Shown: one piece after another, positions 1 through 6,521 of the stretch
Layout of the letters: each line of letters begins with the position of its first letter
How positions within the stretch are numbered: the first letter of the stretch is position 1
Assembly: GCA_945896935.1 (NCBI GenBank)
Contig: CAMDER010000043.1
Span: 1-11,246, forward strand
Length of the DNA: 11,246 nt
Reading direction: 5' to 3'
From: Bifidobacterium breve
GTDB taxonomy: Bacteria; Actinomycetota; Acidimicrobiia; Acidimicrobiales; Ilumatobacteraceae
Notes under the pieces: generated by a model
Seen by the model: only the letters and a program-made list of their open reading frames with translations
Told to the model about the DNA's origin: nothing
Databases searched by the model: none
Position numbers and translations under genes: made by a program

Positions 1-1
1 C

Positions 2-331
2 GTACAAGATCTCGCTGATCGCTTAATCGACCTTGCTAATCGCAACGGTGGTCGTGACAACATCACTGTTGTCGTCGTCGACTTTGCGGTGACTAATGAA
101 GTTGTCGAAACAGATAGTGAAGTTGTCATCACTCCGCCCCTGGTTGAGCCGCCAACTGTCGCCGAACCACCAATCACCGCAGAAATCGCGGTCATCACTT
201 CAGAGCAAACTCCTGACATAGATCCCCAGCGACCATCACGTTGGTTCACTGTGGCAACATATGCGATGTGGTTGGCATCGGCAGCGATCACCGCAACGGT
301 GATTATCTCGGCCATCACATCGAGCCAGTGA
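2..331 (+). CDS. pstP: PstP-type PP2C Ser/Thr protein phosphatase, C-terminal end (5' truncated)
   Basis: This is the last 109 codons of a PP2C-family phosphatase whose catalytic N-terminus lies before the window. The frame opens at base 2 and carries GGRDNITVVVVDF, the final conserved PP2C motif, whose Asp is a metal ligand. After it come an acidic, proline-rich linker (PPLVEPPTVAEPP) and one hydrophobic segment (about bases 239-319). That matches membrane-anchored PstP of actinobacteria, except that almost nothing follows the membrane helix here: the protein ends SAITSSQ, so the extracytoplasmic domain present in mycobacterial PstP is absent. In the family this enzyme removes phosphates from PknA/PknB and their substrates. 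Its stop codon overlaps the rodA start (GTGA), so the two are probably cotranscribed and translationally coupled. A GTG at 89 lies in the same frame but is internal and should not be used as a start. Identification is firm from the motif plus neighbours. Confidence 0.9.
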   Translation, partial: VQDLADRLIDLANRNGGRDNITVVVVDFAVTNEVVETDSEVVITPPLVEPPTVAEPPITAEIAVITSEQTPDIDPQRPSRWFTVATYAMWLASAAITATVIISAITSSQ

Positions 332-1722
332 CCGCCGCCACCAATATGATCGCCGCTCGACGGCGTTCAACTGAATTCCGTCTTGTCCTCATGGCCGGAC
401 TCATTACTGCTGGTGCGTACACACTGGCGTCACTCGGTCAAAACTCGGTGATTCCACCGCGTATCTTGCCTTTCTTGGCTGCGCTGCTTTTGGTTTTGAT
501 GTCAGCACATATCGGGGTGCGTTGGTTGGCCCATGGAGCCGACTCAACTTTGTTACCTGTTGCAACTCTCTTGAATGGCATCGGCTACGTGATGATCGCC
601 CGCCTTTCTGAACGACTCGCTGGATTACAAACAACATGGACCTTCGTTGGAGTCGCCGCATTTATTGGCGTTCTCTTTGTGATTCAACGCGTCAATGATT
701 TGGCGAGATACAAGTGGACGTTTTTCTTTATGAGCGCCGGGCTTTTACTTTTGCCTATGTTGCCAGGGATTGGATTCTCTTCAGGTGGCGCTCGTATTTG
801 GGTCAGTGTCGGGCCCATCAACTTTCAGCCTGGTGAGTTTGCGAAAATCGCACTAGCTCTTTTCTTTGCTGGATACCTCGCCGATAATCGTGAACTCATT
901 GCAGCGGGCACCTGGAAAGTTGGTCGCTTTTATTTACCCGAACCCCGACACTTGTTGCCACTACTTGCAGCATGGGGATTTTCTGTCGTCGTCATGGTTG
1001 GCCAAAAAGACCTCGGGTCAAGTCTGTTGTTTTTCACCCTGTTCATCGTGATGGTGTGGGTGGCTACTGAAAAGACCAGTTTCTTGGTCATTGGGCTAGG
1101 CCTATTTGTTGCCGGAGCCACTGCTGCGTACTTCATGTTTGATCATGTACAAACACGAGTCGCCATATGGCTCGACCCATGGAGTCGCTATCAAGGTAAG
1201 GGTTATCAAGTTGCTCAAGCGATGTATGCGCTTGGTAGCGGCGGAGTGAGTGGAACCGGATTAGGTCTCGGCGATCCCACGCGAATACCCGAAGCGAAGA
1301 ACGATTTCATTTTCGCGGCGATTGGCGAAGAACTCGGCCTCTTCGGTGCCACCGCAATTCTAATTGCTTTCCTGTTGATGATCGGGGCCGGCCTTCGCAC
1401 AGCAATGCGCACCACTCGCCCATTTGAAAAATTGTTGGCGGTCGGACTCACGACAATTCTTGGTATTCAAGCGTTCATCATTATTGGTGGCGTCATTCGT
1501 GTTGTTCCCCTCACCGGCATCACCCTTCCTTTTGTCAGTTACGGCGGTTCAAGTTTGGTCTCTAACTATGTCTTGCTTGCCTTGTTGATTCGCGTGAGCG
1601 ATAGTTCGGCACGACGGCTGGGTGAAATTCCAGACGCTGCAACTTTTGGTGAACGCTTTGCTGCTCGACTTGCTCAACGGCGGATCAAAAAACATCCCGA
1701 AGAACTTGAGGCGCTGTCGTGA
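328..1722 (+). CDS. rodA: SEDS-family peptidoglycan glycosyltransferase RodA
   Basis: A 464-residue polytopic membrane protein of the SEDS (RodA/FtsW) family, which polymerises lipid II into glycan strands together with a class B PBP. Roughly 12 hydrophobic segments are visible. Family signatures are GGARIWVSVGP (about residues 153-163), PGEFAK (168-173), KDLGSSLL, GYQVAQAMYALGSGG and PFVSYGGSSL near the C-terminus. D326 in KNDFIFAAIGEELG matches the essential Asp of the large extracellular loop in RodA. RodA is preferred over FtsW because pbpA, pknB and pstP adjoin it, as in mycobacteria. The start is taken as GTG 328, giving a four-base overlap with the pstP stop; ATG 346 is a possible alternative. 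The frame stays open upstream to base 241, but only inside pstP. No clear Shine-Dalgarno is seen, consistent with coupled translation. The tail after the last helix is basic and cytoplasmic. Confidence 0.93.
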   Translation: MTAATNMIAARRRSTEFRLVLMAGLITAGAYTLASLGQNSVIPPRILPFLAALLLVLMSAHIGVRWLAHGADSTLLPVATLLNGIGYVMIARLSERLAGLQTTWTFVGVAAFIGVLFVIQRVNDLARYKWTFFFMSAGLLLLPMLPGIGFSSGGARIWVSVGPINFQPGEFAKIALALFFAGYLADNRELIAAGTWKVGRFYLPEPRHLLPLLAAWGFSVVVMVGQKDLGSSLLFFTLFIVMVWVATEKTSFLVIGLGLFVAGATAAYFMFDHVQTRVAIWLDPWSRYQGKGYQVAQAMYALGSGGVSGTGLGLGDPTRIPEAKNDFIFAAIGEELGLFGATAILIAFLLMIGAGLRTAMRTTRPFEKLLAVGLTTILGIQAFIIIGGVIRVVPLTGITLPFVSYGGSSLVSNYVLLALLIRVSDSSARRLGEIPDAATFGERFAARLAQRRIKKHPEELEALS

Positions 1723-3194
1723 ACCAACGCATTCGTCGCTTTGCTGTGGTTTTAATCGTGCTGTACGTCATCTTGTTTGCACAACTCAATTTCATTCAGG
1801 TGGGTAAAAAATCAACTCTTGATGCTGATGCACGAAATACCCGTCAGACCGTGCGCGACTTCAACGATGCGCGGGGCGATATTCGAACCAGCGATGGCGT
1901 CGTCATGGCCACATCGATTCGCAACATGGCAGATAGTGAATTTGATTGGCAACGCACGTACCCCGAAGGCGATTTGTATTCGGCAACCACTGGATATTTC
2001 ACATTTGGTTATGGGGCAACACAGATTGAAAAAGTGCAGAACGATGTTTTGGCGGGCCGCACCATTGAACAGCAAATCAAAGGTTTCCGTTCACTCTTTA
2101 ATGGTCAAGACACCACCGGAACCGTTGAAACAACTATTGATTCCGATATCCAACAAGCCGCCAAAGATGCTTTAGGAAATCGCGAAGGAAGTGTTGTCGT
2201 CATTGAACCCGCAACAGGTGCTGTCAAGGCGATGTGGAGCTGGCCGACATACGACACCAACCTGGTGGCGGTACAAGACAGCAAACTTGCCGGCGATATT
2301 TTGAATTATCTTGATGACATACCAGGCAAACCTTTGTTGGCTAATGCCTACCAAGAGCGCTATATGCCCGGTTCAACTTTTAAAGTCATCACGACTGCTG
2401 CGGCACTTGACGATGGCCTCATCACCAAAGAATCAACGTGGGCTGAAGAAAACGAATTCCTTCCACCGCAAACGGTGGATCCAATTCAGAATTATGGAAA
2501 CAAAGTGTGCGGCGGTGATTTGCCAGAAGTTTTTCGCCGTTCGTGCAATACGCCGTTCGCTCGCACCGCCATTGAGTTGGGTCCAGAGAAGATGGTCGCT
2601 GCGGCAAAGAGATTTGGTATCGGTGAAACCATTCCTTTCGATCTTCCCCGTGCGACAAGTAGCCAATTCGGCGATGTCGATTACTTCACCCAAAACCTTC
2701 CGCTCCTTGGCATCGGCGGCTTTGGTCAAGGCAATACACAAATGGTCCCGTTGCACATGGCCATGGTCGCGGCCTCAATTGCGCACGGCGGCGTGATGAT
2801 GAAGCCGTACGTCATCGGTGCCACCTACGACCACGACGGAGGCGTACTGCAACGAACAGTGCCCACGGTTTGGAAGACTCCCATGACACCCGCAACGTCA
2901 AGTCTTTTAACCGAGTTAATGGTGGGTGTCGTCAACGAGGGAACAGCAAAGTGCTGCATGCGCTTGGCCAACGGTATTCAGGCTGCGGCAAAAACCGGAA
3001 CCGCTCAGCTCAACGCTGCCGGTGAACCCGAAAGGTCGCATGCCTGGATCATCGCGTTTGCGCCGGCCGAGGCCCCTCAATACGCCGTCGTCGTCATGCT
3101 CAAGGGCACAACGGCCGAAATCAGTGAAGGCACCGGCGGCACCTTGGCTGGCCCAGTTGCCAAGAAAGTGCTTGACGTCGCACTCGCTCAATAA
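1719..3194 (+). CDS. pbpA: Class B penicillin-binding protein (transpeptidase) PbpA
   Basis: A 491-residue peptidoglycan D,D-transpeptidase. One N-terminal membrane anchor (about residues 8-26) precedes a non-catalytic domain (to about residue 145) and a transpeptidase domain. All three active-site motifs are intact: S219-T-F-K222 with the acyl-enzyme serine, S275-C-N277, and K425-T-G. In this family the domain faces the outside and cross-links stem peptides of strands made by the partner SEDS protein; rodA directly upstream supplies that partner. The GTG start at 1719 overlaps the rodA stop as GTGA, so the pair is almost certainly cotranslated. At 491 residues the length matches mycobacterial PbpA, which lacks the extra extracellular PASTA domains of some PBPs. 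It could be called FtsI-like from sequence alone; the gene context favours PbpA. A Cys residue occurs at 265 and another inside the SxN motif, and CCM occurs near residues 412-414; a disulfide is possible but unproven. Confidence 0.93.
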   Translation: MNQRIRRFAVVLIVLYVILFAQLNFIQVGKKSTLDADARNTRQTVRDFNDARGDIRTSDGVVMATSIRNMADSEFDWQRTYPEGDLYSATTGYFTFGYGATQIEKVQNDVLAGRTIEQQIKGFRSLFNGQDTTGTVETTIDSDIQQAAKDALGNREGSVVVIEPATGAVKAMWSWPTYDTNLVAVQDSKLAGDILNYLDDIPGKPLLANAYQERYMPGSTFKVITTAAALDDGLITKESTWAEENEFLPPQTVDPIQNYGNKVCGGDLPEVFRRSCNTPFARTAIELGPEKMVAAAKRFGIGETIPFDLPRATSSQFGDVDYFTQNLPLLGIGGFGQGNTQMVPLHMAMVAASIAHGGVMMKPYVIGATYDHDGGVLQRTVPTVWKTPMTPATSSLLTELMVGVVNEGTAKCCMRLANGIQAAAKTGTAQLNAAGEPERSHAWIIAFAPAEAPQYAVVVMLKGTTAEISEGTGGTLAGPVAKKVLDVALAQ

Positions 3195-3274
3195 CCCAAT
3201 AGTAGAAGCGAGGAACCTTCCTGAGCAGGGGCGACAGTCTCAAGGTCATCAACCTCGGTAGCCTGACAACAGTT
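3195..3274 (+). promoter_or_regulatory. pbpA-pknB gap with weak -10-like hexamer
   Basis: This 80-base gap separates pbpA from pknB and is the only sizeable break in the plus-strand cluster. It contains no clear Shine-Dalgarno before the pknB ATG. A TAGCCT hexamer at 3259-3264 fits the actinobacterial TANNNT -10 pattern and would start a transcript with a leader of only a few bases, but no matching -35 is visible. Read-through from pbpA is equally possible. Confidence 0.25.
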
Positions 3275-5404
3275 ATGTCGGACAACAGCGCAGTGATATT
3301 GAACGATCGTTACGAAATGCAACAGCGCATCGGTCGCGGTGGCATGGCCGACGTCTACTTGGCTCGCGACATCTTGCTCGATCGCCTCGTTGCGATCAAA
3401 GTCCTCTTCCCCGAATACGCAACCGACCCGGCATTCGTCGAGCGTTTCCGACGCGAAGCACAGTCGGCGGCCAATCTCAATCACCCCAACATCGTGAGCG
3501 TGTACGACTGGGGTCGTAGTAATAACACTTACTTCATGGCTATGGAATATGTTCCTGGTCGCACTTTGGCCGAAGCTCTTCACGATGTTGGCCAGATCAC
3601 GGCGATGAAAGCCGCCGAGGTTGGTATCGAAGTTGCGGCTGCTTTGTCATTTGCTCATCGCGGCAACGTTGTTCACCGCGACATTAAGCCTGGCAACATT
3701 CTCATTGGCTCTAACGGTCAATTGAAGGTAGCCGACTTTGGTATTGCTCGCGCTCTCGGTAGCGCAGCCGACAGCAACCTGACTCAAGTTGGTGCAGTGA
3801 TGGGAACTGCTGCTTACTTGTCACCCGAACAAGCCCAAGGTGGTCAACCCGATCCGCGCAGCGATCTCTATTCGCTTGGCATCGTGTTATACGAAATGGT
3901 TGGTGGACGCGTTCCGTTCTCGGGTGACAACCCCGTATCCATTGCTTACAAGCAAGTGCACGAAGCACCACAACCACTCAATCAACTTGCCTCTGATGTT
4001 CCGCGAGCCTTTGAAGCAATCGTTGCTCGACTACTTGCCAAAGATCCCGATCTTCGTTATGCCACCGCCGAAGCCGTTCGCGACGATCTCCGCCGTTTCA
4101 GAGACGGCATTCCGGTGCAGGCATTGGCTGATGCGCTGAATCGACGTAACGGTGACCCAACTCCTATCGGAACCGCCGCTCCGACAACAATTATTCCTAC
4201 TGGCCCCATGGTTGGCGGACCCGACGATATTGCCGCTGCATCAACTCAGAGCATTCCAACGACAGCGATTCCGTCAACTCAGGCAACAACAGCACTGCCG
4301 CGAACAACCATCAATGCCAATCCCGATTTGCCGCCGGGCTACACCGCAAGTAACGCGGTTGTTTCGACCGACGACTTGCAACGCAAGCGCACCGCCATCG
4401 TCATCGGCGCTATTTCGGCCACAGTGCTTCTGATTATTGGTGCAGTGGTGGCTTTTCTTACGTTGTCTGGTGGTTCAACTGTTGCCCCCAAAATTGCAGT
4501 CCCCGATGTCACTAATCAAATACTCGAAAATGCCGTCACAACCTTAAAAGACTTGGGTTTTGAAGTCGTTCCGGTTGCCGAAGAAACAACAACTGTTGAT
4601 ACCAATATTGTTTGGAAACAAGTTCCGTTACCTGGTGAAGAAATTAAAGAGGGCGACACGGTCACTATTGTCTATAACCCCTCAAATGCACCAATGGCTG
4701 TGCCGAATTTGGCTGGTTTGACAATTGAACAGGCACGCACTGCGTTGCTCAATCTTGGATTAACAATTGGAATCATCACTCCACAAAATGATCCGACTGC
4801 TCCGGCCGACACCATCATCGCTTCAGTTCCTAAAGCCGGCGAACAAGTATTGGGTGGCGCAACGATCGATCTGACTGTCAGCCAAGGAAGCGGCGTTGTT
4901 CAAATTCCGAACGTGCAAGGTCAAACTTCGCAAGCGGCACGTTCAGTTCTTGAAGGCGAACCATTTAAATTCTTGATCACCGTTGTTGAAGAAGCCAGTA
5001 CCACCGTTGAATCGGGCCGAGTGACCCGCACCAGTCCAACTATTGGTGCCGACACAACCAAGGGTTCAGCAGTCACGATTTATGTCTCAACAGGTCAAGC
5101 CACAATTGCGGTTCCGTTGGTATCTGGTCTCACCGAGGCTCAAGCCCGCGCCAAGCTCACATCGTCTGGATTCATTGTCAAAGTTGAGTACATCGAGGTC
5201 ACGACTGGCAACGCCAACGACGGCCGAGTCATTGCTCAAGACCCGAGCATGAATGTTCAGTCAACACCCGGAAGCCAAGTTCTTCTCAAGGTTGGTAAGG
5301 CCATTGCTGCGACAACAACTGTCGCCCCAACGACCACTACGCCAGCAACAACCACTACGCCAGCAACAACAATCCCTACCGCAACGACTCTTCCTACGCC
5401 CTAA
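3275..5404 (+). CDS. pknB: Membrane Ser/Thr protein kinase PknB with four PASTA domains
   Basis: A 709-residue bitopic kinase. The N-terminal catalytic domain (about residues 11-275) has the Gly loop G20-R-G-G-M-A-D-V, ATP-site K42, catalytic H134-R-D136-I-K-P-G-N, D154-F-G and the SPEQ segment after the activation loop. A Thr/Pro-rich juxtamembrane region leads to one transmembrane helix (about 373-399). Four PASTA repeats follow outside (about 405-472, 473-540, 541-610, 611-677), each opening with a V/I-P motif. PASTA domains of this family bind peptidoglycan fragments or lipid II, so the kinase senses the wall and phosphorylates growth and division proteins; PstP upstream is the counteracting phosphatase. 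Two oddities: the second activation-loop Thr of mycobacterial PknB is a Val here (V172; T170 is kept), and a Thr/Pro/Ala-rich tail (678-709) follows PASTA 4. No pknA is present beside it. ATG 3275 puts the fold at the usual distance from the N-terminus. Confidence 0.96.
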   Translation: MSDNSAVILNDRYEMQQRIGRGGMADVYLARDILLDRLVAIKVLFPEYATDPAFVERFRREAQSAANLNHPNIVSVYDWGRSNNTYFMAMEYVPGRTLAEALHDVGQITAMKAAEVGIEVAAALSFAHRGNVVHRDIKPGNILIGSNGQLKVADFGIARALGSAADSNLTQVGAVMGTAAYLSPEQAQGGQPDPRSDLYSLGIVLYEMVGGRVPFSGDNPVSIAYKQVHEAPQPLNQLASDVPRAFEAIVARLLAKDPDLRYATAEAVRDDLRRFRDGIPVQALADALNRRNGDPTPIGTAAPTTIIPTGPMVGGPDDIAAASTQSIPTTAIPSTQATTALPRTTINANPDLPPGYTASNAVVSTDDLQRKRTAIVIGAISATVLLIIGAVVAFLTLSGGSTVAPKIAVPDVTNQILENAVTTLKDLGFEVVPVAEETTTVDTNIVWKQVPLPGEEIKEGDTVTIVYNPSNAPMAVPNLAGLTIEQARTALLNLGLTIGIITPQNDPTAPADTIIASVPKAGEQVLGGATIDLTVSQGSGVVQIPNVQGQTSQAARSVLEGEPFKFLITVVEEASTTVESGRVTRTSPTIGADTTKGSAVTIYVSTGQATIAVPLVSGLTEAQARAKLTSSGFIVKVEYIEVTTGNANDGRVIAQDPSMNVQSTPGSQVLLKVGKAIAATTTVAPTTTTPATTTTPATTIPTATTLPTP
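5334..5369 (+). repeat. Two-copy 18-base tandem repeat in the pknB tail
   Basis: The unit CCACTACGCCAGCAACAA occurs twice head to tail with no mismatch (5334-5351 and 5352-5369). Eighteen bases keeps the reading frame, so each copy adds a Thr/Pro/Ala hexapeptide to the low-complexity end of PknB. The copies are identical at the DNA level, including third codon positions, which suggests a recent duplication and a site where copy number could vary between strains. Confidence 0.9.
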
Positions 5405-5419
5405 TTATCTGTGCGTTAG

Positions 5420-6004
5420 TTACTGGCAGTTCTGCAAGAAGTTGCGCAACATGTCGTGACCAGATCCAGTCAGAATACTTTCAGGATGAAACTGCACACC
5501 TTCGACAGGCAGTGTCTTGTGTCGTACACCCATCACAATTCCGTCAGCAGTTGATGCAGTGACTTCAAGACAATCGGGCATCGACGAAGGTTCAATCACT
5601 AATGAGTGGTAACGAGTTGCAGTCACAGGATTCGTCACATCAGTGAAGACGCCCATATTGCGATGAGTCACTTCGCTCGTCTTGCCATGCATCAACTCAG
5701 GTGCGCGAATAACGTTGCCCCCAAACACATGGCCGATGGCTTGATGACCTAAACACACCCCAAAAACTGGAATTCCTTTTTCAGCAAAGGGCACAATCGC
5801 TTCACAAATGATGCCAGCGTCTTCAGGACGTCCTGGTCCGGGCGAGAGCAACACCCCATCAACATCAAGCGCGAGAGCCTGCTTGAGGGTCAAGTCGTCG
5901 TTGCGATAGACCACTGGCTCGGCGCCAAGTTCGCCCAAGTATTGGACCAAGTTATAAACGAAGCTGTCGTAACTATCTAAAACGAGCACCCGAGTCACCC
6001 CCAT
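5420..6004 (-). CDS. trpG: Class I glutamine amidotransferase TrpG/PabA
   Basis: A 194-residue glutaminase subunit of anthranilate synthase or 4-amino-4-deoxychorismate synthase: it releases ammonia from glutamine for the chorismate-binding subunit (TrpE or PabB). The class I triad is visible: nucleophile C84 in GVCLGHQAIG, and H173 with E175 in VQFHPES. PGPGRPEDAG (residues 55-64) is the conserved early loop. The length fits a stand-alone subunit. Its TrpE/PabB partner is not in the window, so the pathway (tryptophan, folate or both) cannot be settled. The same gene sits between pknB and crgA in mycobacteria, where it is annotated trpG. Start: ATG at 6004 gives the usual N-terminus VLVLDSYDSFVYNL; a GTG two codons in (5998) has a better-placed GGCAGG purine run and is an alternative. 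The frame stays open upstream to 6166, but that stretch overlaps crgA and shows no family similarity. It converges on pknB with a 15-base gap and no obvious terminator. Confidence 0.9.
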   Translation of the reverse strand: MGVTRVLVLDSYDSFVYNLVQYLGELGAEPVVYRNDDLTLKQALALDVDGVLLSPGPGRPEDAGIICEAIVPFAEKGIPVFGVCLGHQAIGHVFGGNVIRAPELMHGKTSEVTHRNMGVFTDVTNPVTATRYHSLVIEPSSMPDCLEVTASTADGIVMGVRHKTLPVEGVQFHPESILTGSGHDMLRNFLQNCQ

Positions 6005-6056
6005 AGCCTGCCAGCAAAACCTGCCAGTCGGTGTGGTCGCACGACATTCGAGCGCG

Positions 6057-6070
6057 TACACTCGTCTGTC
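6057..6070 (+). promoter_or_regulatory. Candidate -10 element for a leaderless crgA transcript
   Basis: TACACT at 6057-6062 matches the TANNNT actinobacterial -10 consensus and lies eight bases before the crgA GTG, so the transcript would begin at or within about two bases of the start codon. No Shine-Dalgarno is present, which agrees with leaderless translation. The best -35 position, TGGTCG at 6034-6039 with a 17-base spacer, is a poor match. The divergent trpG gene begins at 6004, so both promoters must share about 66 bases. Confidence 0.4.
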
Positions 6071-6388
6071 GTGGCACCTCCGAAACGGACAACAAGCGGA
6101 CGCACGACTCCCAAGGGCACTCGTCCCGGCGAGTCCCGTCCCGAAACCCCTACTCACAACGAACACGGAGTCGCGGCGTCGACGCGTTATACCCCACCAG
6201 TTCCGAAGTACGCCAAAGTCAGCCCGCGTTGGGTGCCGATCTTGATGTTCGCCTTATTCATCCTTGGCGCACTCATCATTTTGCTGTATTACTTGGGCGC
6301 CGTACCTGGTGGCCGCAGTAACTATTACTTGGTTCTTGGCCTCGGATTTATCTTGGGTGGTCTCTTTACCGCCACTAAATATCATTGA
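6071..6388 (+). CDS. crgA: Cell division protein CrgA
   Basis: A 105-residue actinobacterial CrgA-family protein. The first 50 residues are basic and rich in Thr, Pro and Arg, with no predicted structure. Then comes the conserved KVSPRWVPILMF entry into membrane helix 1 (about 54-78), a short loop containing PGGRSNYY, and helix 2 (about 85-101). This two-helix layout and the W-P/NYY signatures define the family. CrgA is a small septal scaffold that binds FtsZ and peptidoglycan-synthesis proteins in mycobacteria and inhibits premature septation in Streptomyces. Its position beside trpG and the pknB cluster matches mycobacteria, although the DUF881 protein gene that lies between trpG and crgA there is absent. 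The GTG start at 6071 has no Shine-Dalgarno but has a well-placed -10 box. The N-terminal tail is somewhat longer than in mycobacterial CrgA. Confidence 0.92.
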   Translation: MAPPKRTTSGRTTPKGTRPGESRPETPTHNEHGVAASTRYTPPVPKYAKVSPRWVPILMFALFILGALIILLYYLGAVPGGRSNYYLVLGLGFILGGLFTATKYH

Positions 6389-6429
6389 CCTGAAATTCTG
6401 GCCCTCTCGGCCGTGCTGAGCAGGTCTTT
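6387..6429 (+). terminator. Candidate nested-hairpin terminator after crgA
   Basis: GACCTG at 6387-6392, which begins inside the crgA stop codon, is exactly complementary to CAGGTC at 6421-6426. Inside lies a second stem, CTCGGC (6406-6411) and GCTGAG (6415-6420), with a CGT loop and one G-U pair; it ends directly against the outer stem. A short T-rich stretch (TTT at 6427-6429) follows. Position and shape suggest transcription termination, but the T tract is weak. Confidence 0.35.
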
Positions 6430-6455
6430 GTCAGGTTATGAGTATTTCCCCAGCC

Positions 6456-6464
6456 TGTGGACAA
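6456..6464. promoter_or_regulatory. DnaA-box-like 9-mer
   Basis: TGTGGACAA is the exact reverse complement of TTGTCCACA, the DnaA box preferred in high-GC actinobacteria such as Streptomyces. It lies in a convergent intergenic gap next to an oriC-linked gene cluster. I saw no second box nearby, so this is not an origin by itself; it may be a titration or regulatory site, or chance. Confidence 0.45.
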
Positions 6465-6496
6465 ATCGGGGGATAGTCACATCAATGTAACTTGTC

Positions 6497-6511
6497 ATTC
6501 ACCTTGTGAAT
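6497..6511. repeat. 15-base perfect inverted repeat in convergent gap
   Basis: ATTCAC and GTGAAT are exact reverse complements separated by CTT. The element lies ten bases past the stop of the minus-strand membrane protein and about 110 bases past crgA. It could be a weak bidirectional terminator (six-pair stem, three-base loop, no T tract on either side) or an operator. The rest of the 6389-6521 gap shows no coding potential that I can support. Confidence 0.5.
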
Positions 6512-6521
6512 TTGTGCTCGA

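Noticed and set aside
2311..2796. 161-codon plus-strand reading frame inside pbpA
   Set aside because: It lies wholly within pbpA in another frame and has no recognisable domains; pbpA has all three catalytic motifs here.
3259..3264. Strong independent promoter for pknB
   Set aside because: Only a lone TANNNT hexamer without a -35; kept as a low-confidence note, not a promoter call.
5334..5369. Tandem repeat as a CRISPR or mobile-element trace
   Set aside because: Only two contiguous 18-base copies without spacers, in frame inside the pknB low-complexity tail.
5441..5450. GTTGCGCAAC palindrome near the end of trpG as a terminator or operator
   Set aside because: It has no loop, lies inside coding sequence and has no T tract.
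6005..6166. Upstream extension of trpG to base 6166
   Set aside because: The frame is open but the extra 54 codons overlap crgA in antisense, show no family similarity, and the conserved N-terminus begins at 6004.
6389..6521. Small origin of replication in the crgA downstream gap
   Set aside because: Only a single DnaA-box-like site and no AT-rich unwinding stretch; the evidence supports a lone box at most.
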